Numbered from the stretch's first letter, positions 31,001 to 41,030 are shown. The stretch is DNA of 64,000 nucleotides from Euglena gracilis (GCA_039621445.1 CP154954.1:50199847-50263846), one strand, 5' to 3'. The notes: generated by a model not told the origin, from the sequence alone. Translations and numbers: made by a program.

Positions 31001-33112
31001 TTTCACCAAATTTGGATATCCACCCTAGTGGTCCCCAGATGGCAAAATTCATTGTCCTTGATGGTTGAAACACTCATACCAGCACCTTAGGGCCACTTTT
31101 GGGCACTTTTGGTGACATTTTTTGGAATGAAAATCTGACGCCGGGCTTTGGACAAAGCCGGCGTTCCTAACGCCGGGCTTTAGGACAGAACCGGCGTCCG
31201 AAAGCCCGTGGGGGGGGACGCCGGTTCTGTCCTGAGCCCGGCATCTCAAACGCCGGCTTAAAATTTCAATTGCAACTTTAGCCAAAACCGGCACATACAA
31301 AACAACCCCCTCCCAAAATTGCGCCGTGTTTAGCGCAGTTTTTCTCACCAGAGTCTCCTGCATAGCGACTTGCGCGCTAAGCTGGATGACTCTTCCATCC
31401 GTGCTCTGATGTCAGGGTTCGATATAAGGACAGGTGGGGGGTGGTCCGGACCCCCCCCCCCCTGCGGGCCAGGGGGGTGGGGGGGACACCCCCCCCCACC
31501 TAAACCATGTACGCCCTCCTTATATCAAACCCCGTCTGATGTCTGTGCGTATGAATATATCCCGTTTGTTTCCTAACGGGTCTCCCCCAAAAGAAAGCAA
31601 CACACAGTGACATTTCTGTGAGACAGAGCCTCCAAAATTATCGCTCCCAAGTGTTTTCCTGCACTGCTTTTTCAAGGGTTTCCTTGGGAAGACCGATTAT
31701 TTCGATTAATCATCCCCTGGCCGAATGAACGATTAATCAAGGGGTGGCGAACGATTAATCAAAAAATCGATTAATCGAAACAACCTTACCTCCACCCCCA
31801 TCCGAACGTCAAAATCCCTTCTGAGTTGGCAACATACTCGGGGGATAAGTTGTTTTTGTGGCTCACTTTTTTCATAGGCGGGGGGGGCTCCGCCCCCACC
31901 ACCGCACCCCCCCCCCTCAAATAACAAAATCCCCTGTACTTGAAGGGCTAAATCCTTTTTGTACAAAATTTTGCAATTATATTGAAAATCCGATGGGGAG
32001 AGGTGTTCTTTTGCCAAAAGTGGCCCAAAATGGGCAATTCCCCCCCACGTTTTTGCATATTCACCCCCGATTGGGGGGTTCTGGAGCCATTTAAGTGGGT
32101 TTTGACTGGGTTTGGGGTGATTTGGACAAAAAAAAAATCAGGGGGGGTTAAATTTCCAGAAAGGGGGGGGTAACGTGACCCCCCCCCCTAAATGGCACCC
32201 CCCCCCCCGGGAGCGTTTTGACCCCCCCTGGCGCCCATTAGGGGGGGGTGACAATTAGGGGGGGGTTACTCAATTACCCCACATTTCCTTTGGGTCCATG
32301 GGTAACCCCCCCCCTAATTGTCGCCCCCCAAGGGGGGGGGGGCGACTATTAGGGGGGGTGTCATATAGGGGGGGGGGGTCACGTTAGTGCAAAAAAATGG
32401 AGGTCGGGCCGACCAGGTCGGCCCGACCTCCACAGGTCGATAAGGTCGGGCCGACCATTGGTCGGGCCGACCATGGTCGGGCCGACCTCCTGGTCGGGCC
32501 GACCAGGTCGGCCTGACCTCCACAGCGACCACCTCCGGAAATCCGCTCGGGGCCCCAAAAAGTGTTGTGTCAGCTGACTCTGCCATCAAAATTTGCGAGA
32601 ATGGGGGCTGGAAAACGCAAAATTTGGATGAGTACATGGTTGCCTTTGCAAAGTGGACCCTCTGTGCGGAATGCCGGTCAACACGGAACCCAAAATTGTG
32701 GCGGTCAAGGCAAACCGGAAAGTGCTGTGTGAGGAGGCTGGAGTGCCCATGTATGAATGGGCACCCTCGACTCTGACCACTAACATGAATGCGCTCGCGG
32801 TGCTCCAAAAGCATGGCAGGCCAGAGCGACAGATCGTTCCAAAGGCAAAGAGGCAATTTCCAAATTTTGTACGTTTTTATGACAATGCTGCTTCGCGGCA
32901 CTTACAGACAAAAGCCCAAGCCCCAGAGGTGAACGTTCTGGCCGATTCTGACCTGCTGGAAATGCACGCCAAAACGCGCTGGGATTCCTGGTTCGAGGTT
33001 CAAAGGTACAACATCCTGGTGTTGTTGTGCAGCCTCGGCCAACGCCAAGAGTCGCTCAAATTGCTGCGCGTGGGAAATTTTCACCTGCGCATTGCAGTTT
33101 TCACTTTCGGGG
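27932..33112 (+). CDS. Gene 2: + strand gene split by a 4.4-kb TIR intron
   Basis: Exon A (27,932-28,021) follows a textbook acceptor (TTTTTTTCCTTTCCACAG). ATG at 27,934 opens MMLTQLVNAAESALPLLPAL. A GT-AG intron leads to exon B (about 28,100-28,132, TAASKVSPKS). Exon C (32,565 onward) reads VVSADSAIKICENGGWKTQN, LDEYMVAFAKWTLCAECRST, then after a one-base frame change in an A run (32,692-32,695) IVAVKANRKVLCEEAGVPMY ... NILVLLCSLGQRQESLKLLR, running into an element at 33,113. LLCSLGQRQESLKLL loosely resembles the first arginine box of tyrosine recombinases, but later catalytic boxes are not seen. An alternative joins exon B in another frame at a second direct repeat (CTCTGTGCGGAAT, 28,134 and 32,660). 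Confidence 0.5.
28975..29110. repeat. Long hairpin with telomere-adjacent-type sequence
   Basis: GCAGGGGACCAGC ... GGGTTAATACACATTGGGGG / CCCCCAATGTTTTTAGCCC ... GCTGGGTCCCCTGC pair over most of 130 bp, with GGCGCCTTCGGCGCC at the apex. Followed by ACCCTAACCCTACTCCTTTAAATAACG. A close relative is at 50,952-51,098. Confidence 0.75.
29560..29900. repeat. Dispersed 330-bp repeat, copy 1
   Basis: Contains AAATCACCCGGAAATGGTCC, AGATGGAAATCTT and TTAGAAATGCAAGCATTCTG. Colinear with 40,095-40,410; part of it also at 28,330-28,400. Surrounded by TAGTCGGCCGACTA-type short palindromes. Confidence 0.75.
30160..31620 (+). CDS. hAT transposase C-terminal (dimerisation) region, three exons
   Basis: Exon 1 (about 30,160-30,312) reads GHEDDILPQLKREVGQWVTR then NGPLAITASEAPRLYYKKE and ends at donor AAAGAG/GTCTCG. 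The intron (30,313-31,333) is a GT-AG intron filled by a family-P element. Exon 2 (31,334-31,409) reads RSFSHQSLLHSDLRAKLDDS then SIRALM; ERSFS...LHSDLR..L.D.SIRALM.VRMN is the signature of the hAT C-terminal dimerisation region. A 122-bp family-A element with exact TSD is removed as a second intron, and exon 3 (31,540-31,620) gives VRMNISRLFPN and a TGA stop. N-terminal and catalytic parts are not visible upstream, so this is a fragment or has distant exons. It lies inside the intron of gene 2. Confidence 0.65.
30313..31333. mobile_element. Family-P element in a GT-AG intron
   Basis: Begins with a near-perfect hairpin of about 55-bp arms (GGACGCCGGTTCTGTCC, loop GAAGGA). The right part has ACGCCGGTTCTGTCCTGAGC. 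The core shares CTCGATCGAAAGCTCTTTTC with the copies at 23,862 and 38,815. Confidence 0.65.
31413..31534. mobile_element. 122-bp family-A element inside the hAT gene
   Basis: Tips CAGGGTTCGATATAAGGA and CCTTATATCAAACCCCG. Exact 8-bp duplication TCTGATGT at 31,405-31,412 and 31,535-31,542. Removing it rejoins RALM with SVRMN. It consists of little more than tips plus facing G/C runs, so it shows the minimal splice-competent unit. Confidence 0.88.
32170..32390. mobile_element. AACGTGACCCCCC TIR element
   Basis: AACGTGACCCCCCCCCC and TAAATGGCACC at the left are inverted as GGTGTCATATAGGGGGGG and GGTCACGTTA at the right. The interior carries TAATTGTCGCCCCCC inverted arms. A related fragment lies at about 45,515-45,755. 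Confidence 0.6.
32565..33112 (+). CDS. Gene 2 exon C, with a one-base frame change
   Basis: About 180 codons without stop across the two frames: KICENGGWKTQNLDEYMVAF, then WAPSTLTTNMNALAVLQKHG, RQFPNFVRFYDNAASRHLQT and NVLADSDLLEMHAKTRWDSW. The change falls at CCCAAAATTG; one missing A would restore a single frame. Ends at an element boundary (CTTTCGGGGGGGG). Well supported as coding, not as to family. Confidence 0.6.
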
Positions 33113-33270
33113 GGGGGTACACAGGGCTCAGGACAAAGCCCGTGTACCCCCACACGGGGCTCAGGACAAAGCCCGTGTACCCCCCCTCCCGCTAAAGCCT
33201 GCATAGGGGTCCACGGGCTTTGTCCAAATCCGGAGGGGGGGTACACGGGCTTAAGCCAAAATTTGGATTG

Positions 33271-33495
33271 ATCCCACCAACAACACCCTCACCCCCCCCC
33301 CCAAGTGGGAGGGGAGACACTTTGGGGCGGGGTCAAATTTCGTCCTTCGGCGCCTTTGCGCTGAAGGACGAAACCAAATTGCGTCCTTGGAGCGGAAAGA
33401 AAATGACCACAGGGGTGATGAACTAAAATTGCCAAAATTTTTGGCCACTTTCGGGGGGGGGGGGCACTTTAAGGGGGGGTGAGGGTGGTTGTGGA
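33271..33495. mobile_element. Family-S element, copy 2
   Basis: ACCAACAACACCCTCACCCC at the left is inverted as GGGGTGAGGGTGGTTGTGG at the right. ATTGAT occurs on both flanks. The interior has TCCTTCGGCGCCTTTGCGC. It interrupts the 3' part of the minus-strand gene below. Confidence 0.65.
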
Positions 33496-33499
33496 AATT

Positions 33500-33835
33500 G
33501 ATGAAAAATGATAAGAGCAAAGAGCTGGCTCTGTTTCCTATGCTGCCCCTGGAACAAACACCATCTGAAAGGAAAAGGTTAGGAAATCAACCAAAAATCT
33601 ATTATCTCATTGCATGATGGGATGGGGGGCATGCAACTGACCTGTGTCTCTTATCAAACACCTTGGAGTTGAGTTTGTCGAACATGCAACTCGAGGTTGA
33701 CACATGGCTTTCCTTTGGTCAGGAAGCACCTTCTTCTTAACTTCCATGCATCTCTCCGGTTGGTCTCTTTGAAACTCTCTGTCGCCCAACATCTTTGAAG
33801 CCATGAGAAATGGAAAGGTCATTGATTCAAAGTTG
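33500..33835 (-). CDS. Gene 4: two conventional exons, unknown protein
   Basis: The upstream exon (33,835-33,642) follows acceptor CGTTCTCTCCGCAG, reads NFESMTFPFLMASKMLGDRE, FQRDQPERCMEVKKKVLPDQ, RKAMCQPRVACSTNSTPRC and ends at a strong donor GACACAG/GTCAGT. A 77-nt intron ends CTTTTCCTTTCAG. The next exon (from 33,564) continues in phase, DGVCSRGSIGNRASSLLLSF, until it meets the family-S element. Canonical signals make this one of the clearest conventional intron pairs in the window. No domain is recognised; upstream exons are not found. Confidence 0.6.
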
Positions 33836-34289
33836 CTGCGGAGAGAACGATGATTGCACAAGGGGGGGGGGTCCTGTGGGACCCCCTGTCGAGTTGCGAA
33901 CTCAACCAAATTCGAGTTCGCGGGTGGCCGGGGTCTGGACTGGTCAAGAACATGGGGGGGGGGGGGCTCGCGGGACCCTGTCGAGCTCCGAACTCAACCA
34001 CACAAGGGGGGGAGGGGGTAGTATTGGGACCAGAACCCTCCAAAGTGGTTTTTGGGAACGGGCGCCTGAATGGAAATCAACTGGCCCACCCACCACAGTA
34101 TTCCGAAAATCGAATGGCCAATATGGCCCATGTTACAAATCCCAACACCCAAAGGCCAACCAAGGGGGGAATTTTGTGGGGGGGGGTGACTGTGAGTTTT
34201 TTTTTTTGGATGTGAAAAATGAAACTTTTGGTTTTAAGACTTTTGCCTTGGAGAGCTTTTTGAGCTTTGGGATTTTTTTTGCCTTTCAG

Positions 34290-34607
34290 AGCTATGGAGG
34301 CAAGAGACGGCGGGGGGGGGGGGGGTGAGCGGCCGCGCGAGGGGGGTGGAGGGAGGGGGGTCCGAGGGCAGCCGGGTGATTTTCGGGTCCAAAAAGTGGT
34401 CATTTTTGGCCATTTCGGGCCATTTTTGAGCAAAAAAATTTTTGGGGGGCTGGGGGAGCGCAGCCCCCAAATTTTGCCATTTTTCTATGCCCCCCCCCCA
34501 TATAGAATGAAGACCCCCCCATACAGATTTATCCAAAAATCCCAAGGGGGGGGCTTAGTGGGGGGTCTGCACGCGTGGCGAGGGGTCCGGTCTGGGGGGG
34601 CGGGGGT

Positions 34608-34645
<38 letters not shown>

Positions 34646-35085
34646 TTGGGGTTTTTTTGGCGTGGCGAGGGGGTCCCGGATGGGGGGGGGGAGGGGTGCG
34701 CGGGGGTTTGCCAAGAAAATTTTCTTTGGCGGGCCTGACATGGCGTGGCGAGGGGGTCTGAAAAGGGGGGGGAGGGGGGGGTAAAATGGCGTGGCGAGGG
34801 GGTCGGTGAGGGGGGGGGGGAGGGGTGTGCCGACCCCCCTATATGGGGGGAGGTCGGTCCCGGCCAAAGAGCCGGCCTTCGGCCGGCCAGGGGGGGGTCT
34901 TATATGGGGGGGGGGGGCATGGTATGTCCAAAAATGGTCATTTTTGACCATTTTTGGCCTCAAGAAAGTCGAGATTTTTTCGCGAAAATTTTTTCTTGGG
35001 CATGCTAGGCACAATGGGGGGTCGAGGGGGGCGAGCGGCCGCGCAGGGGCCTCGGGTCCCCCCCCCCCCCAGAGCGGCATGCCTA
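34290..35085. mobile_element. GCGGCCGC/GCTAGGC-family element array with a 36-G run
   Basis: GAGCGGCCGCGCGAGGGGGG near 34,330 and GAGCGGCCGCGCAGGGGCC near 35,034 bracket GTGGCGAGGGGGTC repeats. An uninterrupted run of 36 G lies at 34,608-34,643. The right end GGCATGCTAGGCAC resembles the tips at 23,231-23,658. Long Gly/Pro-rich frames here are artefacts. Confidence 0.5.
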
Positions 35086-35183
35086 GCCCCCTGTGGTTTT
35101 GTCCCCCAAAAGATCTTCCTCATTTCCGTCCAGGCGGTTCAGTCAAAAATGAAATTCAAGACAGGCGTGCGGGCCAAACAAAA

Positions 35184-35242
35184 TAGATTTAGTAGGGGCG
35201 CCCGGCCGCTTGCATGGCACGGCGCCCCTACTGAATCTGTCG
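35184..35242. repeat. GGGGCGCC hairpin next to GACAGGCGTG block
   Basis: GATTTAGTAGGGGCGCC is inverted as GGCGCCCCTACTGAATC, preceded by CAAGACAGGCGTGCGGGCC. The same arrangement occurs at 42,165-42,292. Confidence 0.65.
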
Positions 35243-36140
35243 GTGCCGGTAGGTTTTGTATGAAAACAAAGTGATGTTTGTTCAAAAAAAAACGCCGTTT
35301 GTTAAAAAATTTTGAAACCCGTTGAAAATAGAGCGTTTTGGAAAAAAAACCGAAAACGCAATTTGCCTTTTCCCATCTTTGTCAAGGTGGTTTCAACATA
35401 AAAAAAAAAGCCCCCGAGATTTTGGAAAAAAAAATTGAAAAGTGTGTAAGTTACATTTCAATTTCTTACATTAAGAACTCAACTTTTCATTGAATTTTGA
35501 CGTCGCTACTGTCTCGCCGCCCTTCGGCACAAGTCTAGAACTCATGGGTCGGAAGGGGCGAAAATCTTCCTTTTTAAATTTTGGGAGCACATGCATCTTG
35601 ACTTGGCTTCTAAAATCAAATATTTAAAAAGCACACCATTTCCGTTGTCAAATTTGGCTCTTTTTGGGGAAGCTTTTTTTTAAAAAAAAAAATGCATCAT
35701 CGTCCAGCCGCCCTTTGGGCAACGGTGGTTTTGGGAGGTAACCTCATCACTACACTCTTTTTTGAAATCCCAAAACACAAACTTATGGATTAGTGCCATG
35801 ATGTCCAAAATTGCCACATTTTTTTGTCACATGCAGTGCCATCTTTCAAAAAAAAAACGCTACTATCTCGCCGCCCGAAGTGCGGCGAAAAAAAAAACTT
35901 GGCCTAGTCAAGGATCTCGCCCCCCCCAAAACCACTTCAACACCACCCTCCCCCATCGCCTACTCTCCCTTAAAAGAACCCTCGGCCACCATGCGGGGGG
36001 GGGTCCATTTTCAATGCTGAGGGTCAAGGGGGGGTGCTGACCCAAGACCAGTTTTAAGGGGGATGGAAGGATCGAAGAAGTTAAAATGAGGAAGCCGTCA
36101 GAGTATTGGATAAGAAGGGAGAAACACACGCATTTTTCCA
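35243..36140. other. Gap: AT-rich, A-run sequence
   Basis: Contains A-runs and TACTGTCTCGCCGCCC blocks at 35,505 and 35,864 (diverged copies). No supported gene. Confidence 0.4.
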
Positions 36141-36144
36141 TCAA

Positions 36145-37251
36145 TTAAAAAGGTGAGGTGGGGTCAGAAGGGGAGAACGAATGTTGAAGTTTCCATGAGG
36201 TTGAAAAATCCAGGACAGATGGCTTCCCAAAAAGATAAAAAATAAGGCAATTTTTTTGGGCCACATTTAAGTGTAATGTTGCCGAATCCCTCAACATCCG
36301 GCCAGATGCACCTCCACCTTCTTCAACCACGTTACACTGCGTATTTCCTAACAACAACCAAGCCAAAGCACTTCGACGCTTTGAGAGCCCCAGGACATCT
36401 TGCAGGGTAAAGGCTGTGATGTTGGTGTATTCCCATGCGTCGTGGCGTTGGATCACCCCCAAAATTTTCGAATGATTTTTTCATCCCTCGGGGGATGAAA
36501 AAATGACACCACATTTCTCGCCAAGATCGAAAGGGGAATCCCATTCTCGCAAAACATCGCACCCCACCCCCCAACACAAGATCTCCAATCTACATTTTCC
36601 AACCAAGATTTGGTGACATTAAATACAGCTCCAAATATCCCACTACTTTGCAAGACTGAGAGGTGTGGGACTTGTCCCATACCCGGACCAAGGGAATGGG
36701 TCAAGGGTGTGATAAAGGAAATTTTTTGACCCCCCAACTTGCCCCATACCCGGGCTGTGCTGGGCCGGGATGTAGGACAAGATTGGTGGATGGTCAGGAG
36801 GTTTGGCTGGCACCCTGGCACCCTCCACAGACCGTGGCAGAACAAGAATTGAACACTCTTCTGGTGGTGGGATCGCTGCAAATATTGCCCGACCCGCAGC
36901 TGGGGCACCTCATTGTGTAAAAATTGAATTTGAACAACTTTTGACAATGTATTCTGTCTGCAGCTCCAATGTTTTGAAGGTATCTTTAAGAGAGTATGAT
37001 CAAAAGAGAAGCCGCGAATCCATTTGCCAACCCAAAGTCTTTACCTTCTGTGGATGATGAAGAGGTTTCAGCATGGACAACTCCGACAACTGAAAAGGGG
37101 CGTGCCGCGGCTGAGCGGAATCGAGGTGCAAGAGAAAATCGTGTTCAGATGGGTTCTTAGTTTCCACCCTGACTTGCATGTCCACAAATCCCTTGTGGAG
37201 TGAAAATTCAGTATTGAGTAAGTTGAGTACGTTTGCTATGGCAACTGCCAT
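36145..37251 (-). CDS. Gene 3: minus-strand gene, unknown protein
   Basis: A plausible ATG at 37,251 opens MAVAIANVLNLLNTEFSLHK then GFVDMQVRVETKNPSEHDFL, ending HHPQK at an excellent donor CAGAAG/GTAAAG (37,045/37,044). A 91-nt intron ends GCAGACAG. The next exon (from 36,953) joins in phase and reads NTLSKVVQIQFLHNEVPQLR, VGQYLQRSHHQKSVQFLFCH, continuing to about 36,660 and possibly 36,456. A further exon-like frame (36,462-36,145) reads VIQRHDAWEYTNITAFTLQD, VLGLSKRRSALAWLLLGNTQ and LHLNVAQKNCLIFYLFGKPS. The joint to it is unresolved: a hairpin (TTTTTTCATCCC/GGGATGAAAAAA, 36,476-36,505) and 17-bp direct repeats (ACTTGYCCCATACCCGG) lie between. No family is recognised. Confidence 0.5.
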
Positions 37252-37689
37252 GGAGGTTCAGGCTGGTTCGGTTGGTGGGAGGGATCCCAAGGGGGAGTAT
37301 TTTTTGTTGGGAGGGAGGGGGGGGGCTGTCATGGAGTGGGGAGGTCGGCCAGAGGAGACCAGGCAGAGGGGGGGGGGGGGCTGCGGCGCGCCGTTTTGAA
37401 GGGGGCTTCCAGCCGGGGCGCGCACGCAGTGCGCGGGCCATATTTTGGCAGAAAATTTGGTAATTTTTCGGGTGGACGGCAAATTCTGGCCGCGTTTGGT
37501 GAAAATGGGGGTCCCCTTGCCATTGCTGCAACCACCCTTTCCGAGGGCATGAAGGGGCAACAATGGAGACTAGGTGTGCCATTTTGCCAAAGGCCCTGAC
37601 CCCCCTCCCCCCTCGCGCCACGGCGCCGGGTAGCAGAATTTTTGACTCCGCTCAAAATGGAGATGCAGATGGCCACCAGGCTGGTTTTT

Positions 37690-38075
37690 TTTTTAGTTGC
37701 AATTTTGCAGTATGTGAACCAAAAAGGGTTCATTTTGGCACTTTAGGTGGCCTTTTGGGTCTAATTCGGTCGGTTAGTTCATGGCCCATGGGAACAGTAG
37801 GGGGGGGGGAGCTCGTCCCCCCCCCTTACGGTTCCCCCCCCCATACTGTTCCCATGGACCCAAAAGGGGGCCACGGGACGGGAACAGTAAGGGGGGGGGC
37901 ATGGTAGTCGGCCGACTACCACAACCCCCCCCCCCCCGACTCCCACCATGCGCCACCCCCCCCCCCGTTGTCGTTCCCATAGACCATGAACTGACCAACC
38001 AAATTAGACCCAAAAGGCCACCTGAAATGCCAAACAAAGCTTTTGAAAATTGCACCTGCACAACATCCATTTTGG
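37690..38075. mobile_element. Element with roughly 85-bp inverted arms
   Basis: AGGTGGCCTTTTGGGTCTAA at 37,745 is inverted as TTAGACCCAAAAGGCCACCT at 38,005. The interior repeats CATGGGAACAGTA and G/C runs. Same family as 25,913-26,840. Confidence 0.65.
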
Positions 38076-38419
38076 TGTTGGTTTGGACCCAGGGGGCAGG
38101 GGGGTCCTGAGGGCCAGTACGTAGGCCGGGGGGGGGGGGTCCTGTTGCCGACTCAGTCGGTCGACCCAACAATGGGTCGACCGACCCTCGGACGGCCAAC
38201 AAGGGTCGACAAGACGGGGCTCCCTTGTGTTACCCTCTTCAGGGGGGGGAGACAAATCCCTTTTGTTGCTCAACTGTACGAGGGCCCCATAATCCCTTGT
38301 GTCACTTTTTGACCCATGAAATTTTCGAGACATGGGCCATTTGTGTGTTGGACTGTTGCAGGGCAGAACCGGAAACGGCCAAACAGCCAGGGTGGTATGT
38401 GGGGGGGGGGGTCGACAAC

Positions 38420-38800
38420 CCCCATCAAAACGGTGAAGTTCACCGGGGGGGTCTGCAGCCCCCCCCTTTGTTGCACTAAGGCTTCTTGTCTGTTTATGGC
38501 CGGCGCTAACTTCTGCCGGGGGGGGGGTCTGCAGCCCCCCCCCCCCCCCGTGCTGCCTGACCTCCAAGGGCCACCCACCGGGTGAATCTTTGATGGGTGA
38601 AATTTTGCTCCTTTTCCTCTCAAAATGGTCATTTTGAGGTTGATGCTTCATGGAATTTTATCGAAATTTCCAACAACTTGCCCAAAAAGTCATTTTTGGC
38701 CATTTTTTGGCCCAAAAAAGTGCTCTCGTGGGGAACTTCGCTGGTGAAGTTCACCGTTGGGGTTGGCAGAGGGGGGGGGGGGTTGGGACCACCCGGTGAA
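38420..38800. mobile_element. GGTGAAGTTCACC-family element, copy 2
   Basis: Starts AACGGTGAAGTTCACCGGGG. The core AAAATGGTCATTTTGAGG and GATGCTTCATGGAATTT matches 27,264-27,600 in inverted orientation. The right end is CTGGTGAAGTTCACC. Confidence 0.65.
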
Positions 38801-38814
38801 CTTTCTGATACGAA

Positions 38815-39620
38815 AACTGTGTCCAGAACGCCGGTTTGGGCGTGAAGCCGTGTTTCAGAACGCTGGTTCGGGCTGCCGCCCGAACCGGCGTTCTGGACAC
38901 AGTTGTTGAAACCAGGGGCTCTGGCTTCACGCCTGAACCGGCGTTCAAGGAATCACGGCCAATTTCGTCCTGAAAACCCAGTTTCTGAACATTTTTGAGC
39001 ATTTTTGGGCTCCTTTGGGCTCATGGCCATGTCGATCGGCCGATTGAAGTTTTCACAGGTCTGGTGCCTTGATACCCATCGATCAAAAGCTTTTTTCAAG
39101 GGCTTTTGACAGATGGCCACAGGATTCAGCCATTATGCACACAGCGCTTATTTTCAGCAATTGTGCATCCAAAATATGACATCTTATTTGTGAAATCCCA
39201 CACCTCAGGTGCTATACAGCATATCAATCGAAAGCTCTCCCTGAGACCTTTCGCTTGGTACCCACACTGCATAGCGCCCTGAAAATTGCTGATCGCATGT
39301 TCCGACCCTTTTCGCAAATTCCAAAATCCACTGTTCACCTGCCATGTTGCCATGTTGCCATGTTGCCCCTTGATCGATAGCCCTTCTCAAGGCTGTGCTA
39401 TGGTACTCTATTTCACAAAATCGCCAAATTTGGCCAAATGGAAATTATTGCACAAAATACCTTAATTTCTGGCCAAATACCCTCAAAAACTGCTCAGATA
39501 TGATTGCACATGCCTACAAAGCCTTTTGGACACTTTTTGGCACTTTTTGTTTTGGGTCCCTCGGACGCCGACTTCCCGCTCAAACCGGCGTTCTGGATGC
39601 CGGCTCGGCGCAGAATGCCA
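38815..39620. mobile_element. Family-P element, copy 3
   Basis: Hairpin ACTGTGTCCAGAACGCCGG / CCGGCGTTCTGGACACAGT at the left. The core shares CCCATCGATCAAAAGC and GACAGATGGCCACAGGATTC with the copies at 23,862 and 30,313. The right end is eroded. Confidence 0.6.
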
Positions 39621-40094
39621 TGTTGCCATGTTGCCCTAACCCTACTCCTTCAAATAACCCCATAGGACCAAAAATAGGGTGTCGTGTGATAACCAAAAGG
39701 AAGGGGTCGATCGTGCGATGACAGATAAGTACCCTAAAAACTACCAATTTTTAAACCTGAATTTTGAGTTATATTTTGAAGTTTTGAGAATATTTTGAGT
39801 TATATATTTTTTTTGTGAAAAAGGTGGTTTTCCATCAAAAAATCATGTATTTTGGGTTCATTTTGCAAATAAAATTTCAAAAAAATTTCCCGGCAAAAAT
39901 TCCCGTTTTTTTTTACAAAATTGGTGAAAGTGCTGCCCCCCCCCCCCTATTTGTCACGGCTCTAGGTGGTAGACTGGGGGGGGGGGGGGGAGTGGGTGGT
40001 CGGCCGACTAGTCAGCCGACCAATTGGTTGGTAGCTAGTCGGCGAGACGGGGGGGGGGGGGAGTAGTGGGTAGTCGGCGGACTAGCCGACTACC

Positions 40095-40410
40095 CACTCT
40101 AATGTACTAACGGGTCAAAACCGCCGACTTTTAAGCCCCCCCCCCATGTAGAAAAGTAGTCGGTGGCTAGTCGGTGGTCATAAAAATGGTCTGTGGCGGG
40201 TCCAAATCACCCGGAAATGGTCCGGATGGATCCAAATAAGTGCCTTACACCAACATAAACATCCCCAGATGGAAATCTTGGTCGGTGGGGTTCGGTGGGC
40301 CCTTGATGGGGGTCCGGAGTGGTAAAAAACCAATGATGAAACAGGGATTACATGAAAATCCTTTAGAAATGCAAGCATTCTGCATCACGACAGGCTGAAA
40401 ACTCCCCCCT
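40095..40410. repeat. Dispersed 330-bp repeat, copy 2
   Basis: Colinear with 29,560-29,900, including AAATCACCCGGAAATGGTCC and TTAGAAATGCAAGCATTCTG. Confidence 0.75.
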
Positions 40411-40559
40411 CCACCCCCATCCGAGCCTCAGATAACAAATCCCTTCTGTGTTGGCCACATACTCGGGGACTAAGTCGTTTTGTGGCTCACTTTGGCATAG
40501 GCGGGGGGGGGGGCTCCCCCCCCCCCCCCCCCCCGGGGTGTTGGGCAGAAGGGGGGGGG

Positions 40560-40920
40560 GGGGGGGTGGACCCCCCCGGTGAACTTCACTGGTGAACGTT
40601 CACTGGGGGGGGAGGGGGGGTACTTTCGGCGGTGAAGTTCACCGGTGAACTTCACTGTTTTGATGGTTGGGGGTGAATTTTTCATGGGTGAAATTTTGCT
40701 CCTTTCCTCTTAAAATGGTCATTTTGAGGTTGATGGTTCATGGAATTTAATCGAAATTTCCGAAAACTTGCCCAAAATGTCATTTTCGGCCATTTTTGGC
40801 CAAAAAAGTGCTCTTGTGGTGAAGTTCACCGTTGGGTTAGGCAGAGGGGGGGTCCGGGACCCCCTGGTGAACTTTCAAATGGTGAACTTCACCATAGGGG
40901 GGAGGGGGGGTCAAAATGAC
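40560..40920. mobile_element. GGTGAAGTTCACC-family element, copy 3
   Basis: GGTGAACTTCACTGGTGAAC at the left and GGTGAACTTCACC at the right around the same TCATTTTGAGGTTGATGG core as the other two copies. Confidence 0.65.
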
Positions 40921-41030
40921 CAAAGTCTACTGCCTGATCTCCCCCCCCGCACCCCCCCCCAAATAACAAAATCCCTTCTATGTTGGCAACATACTTGGAG
41001 GGCTAAGTCCTTTTTGTTTAAAACCTATTT

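Larger units (their letters stand above)
28133..32564. mobile_element. 4.4-kb composite TIR element forming an intron of gene 2
   Basis: About 40-bp imperfect inverted repeats lie at 28,139-28,180 and 32,501-32,546 (both contain TTCCGGAGGTGGTCGCTGTG or its inverse, then the GGTCGGGCCGACC palindrome). The outer flanks carry the 12-bp direct repeat CCCCAAAAAGTG (28,121-28,132 and 32,553-32,564). Collapsing the repeat joins exon B to exon C in frame. The interior holds hAT coding exons, a family-P element, a family-A element and other inserts, so it is a nested composite; it may once have been autonomous. Confidence 0.6.

Noticed and set aside
34529-35186. Long Pro- or Gly-rich frames around the 36-G run
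   Set aside because: Read-through of homopolymers in an element cluster.
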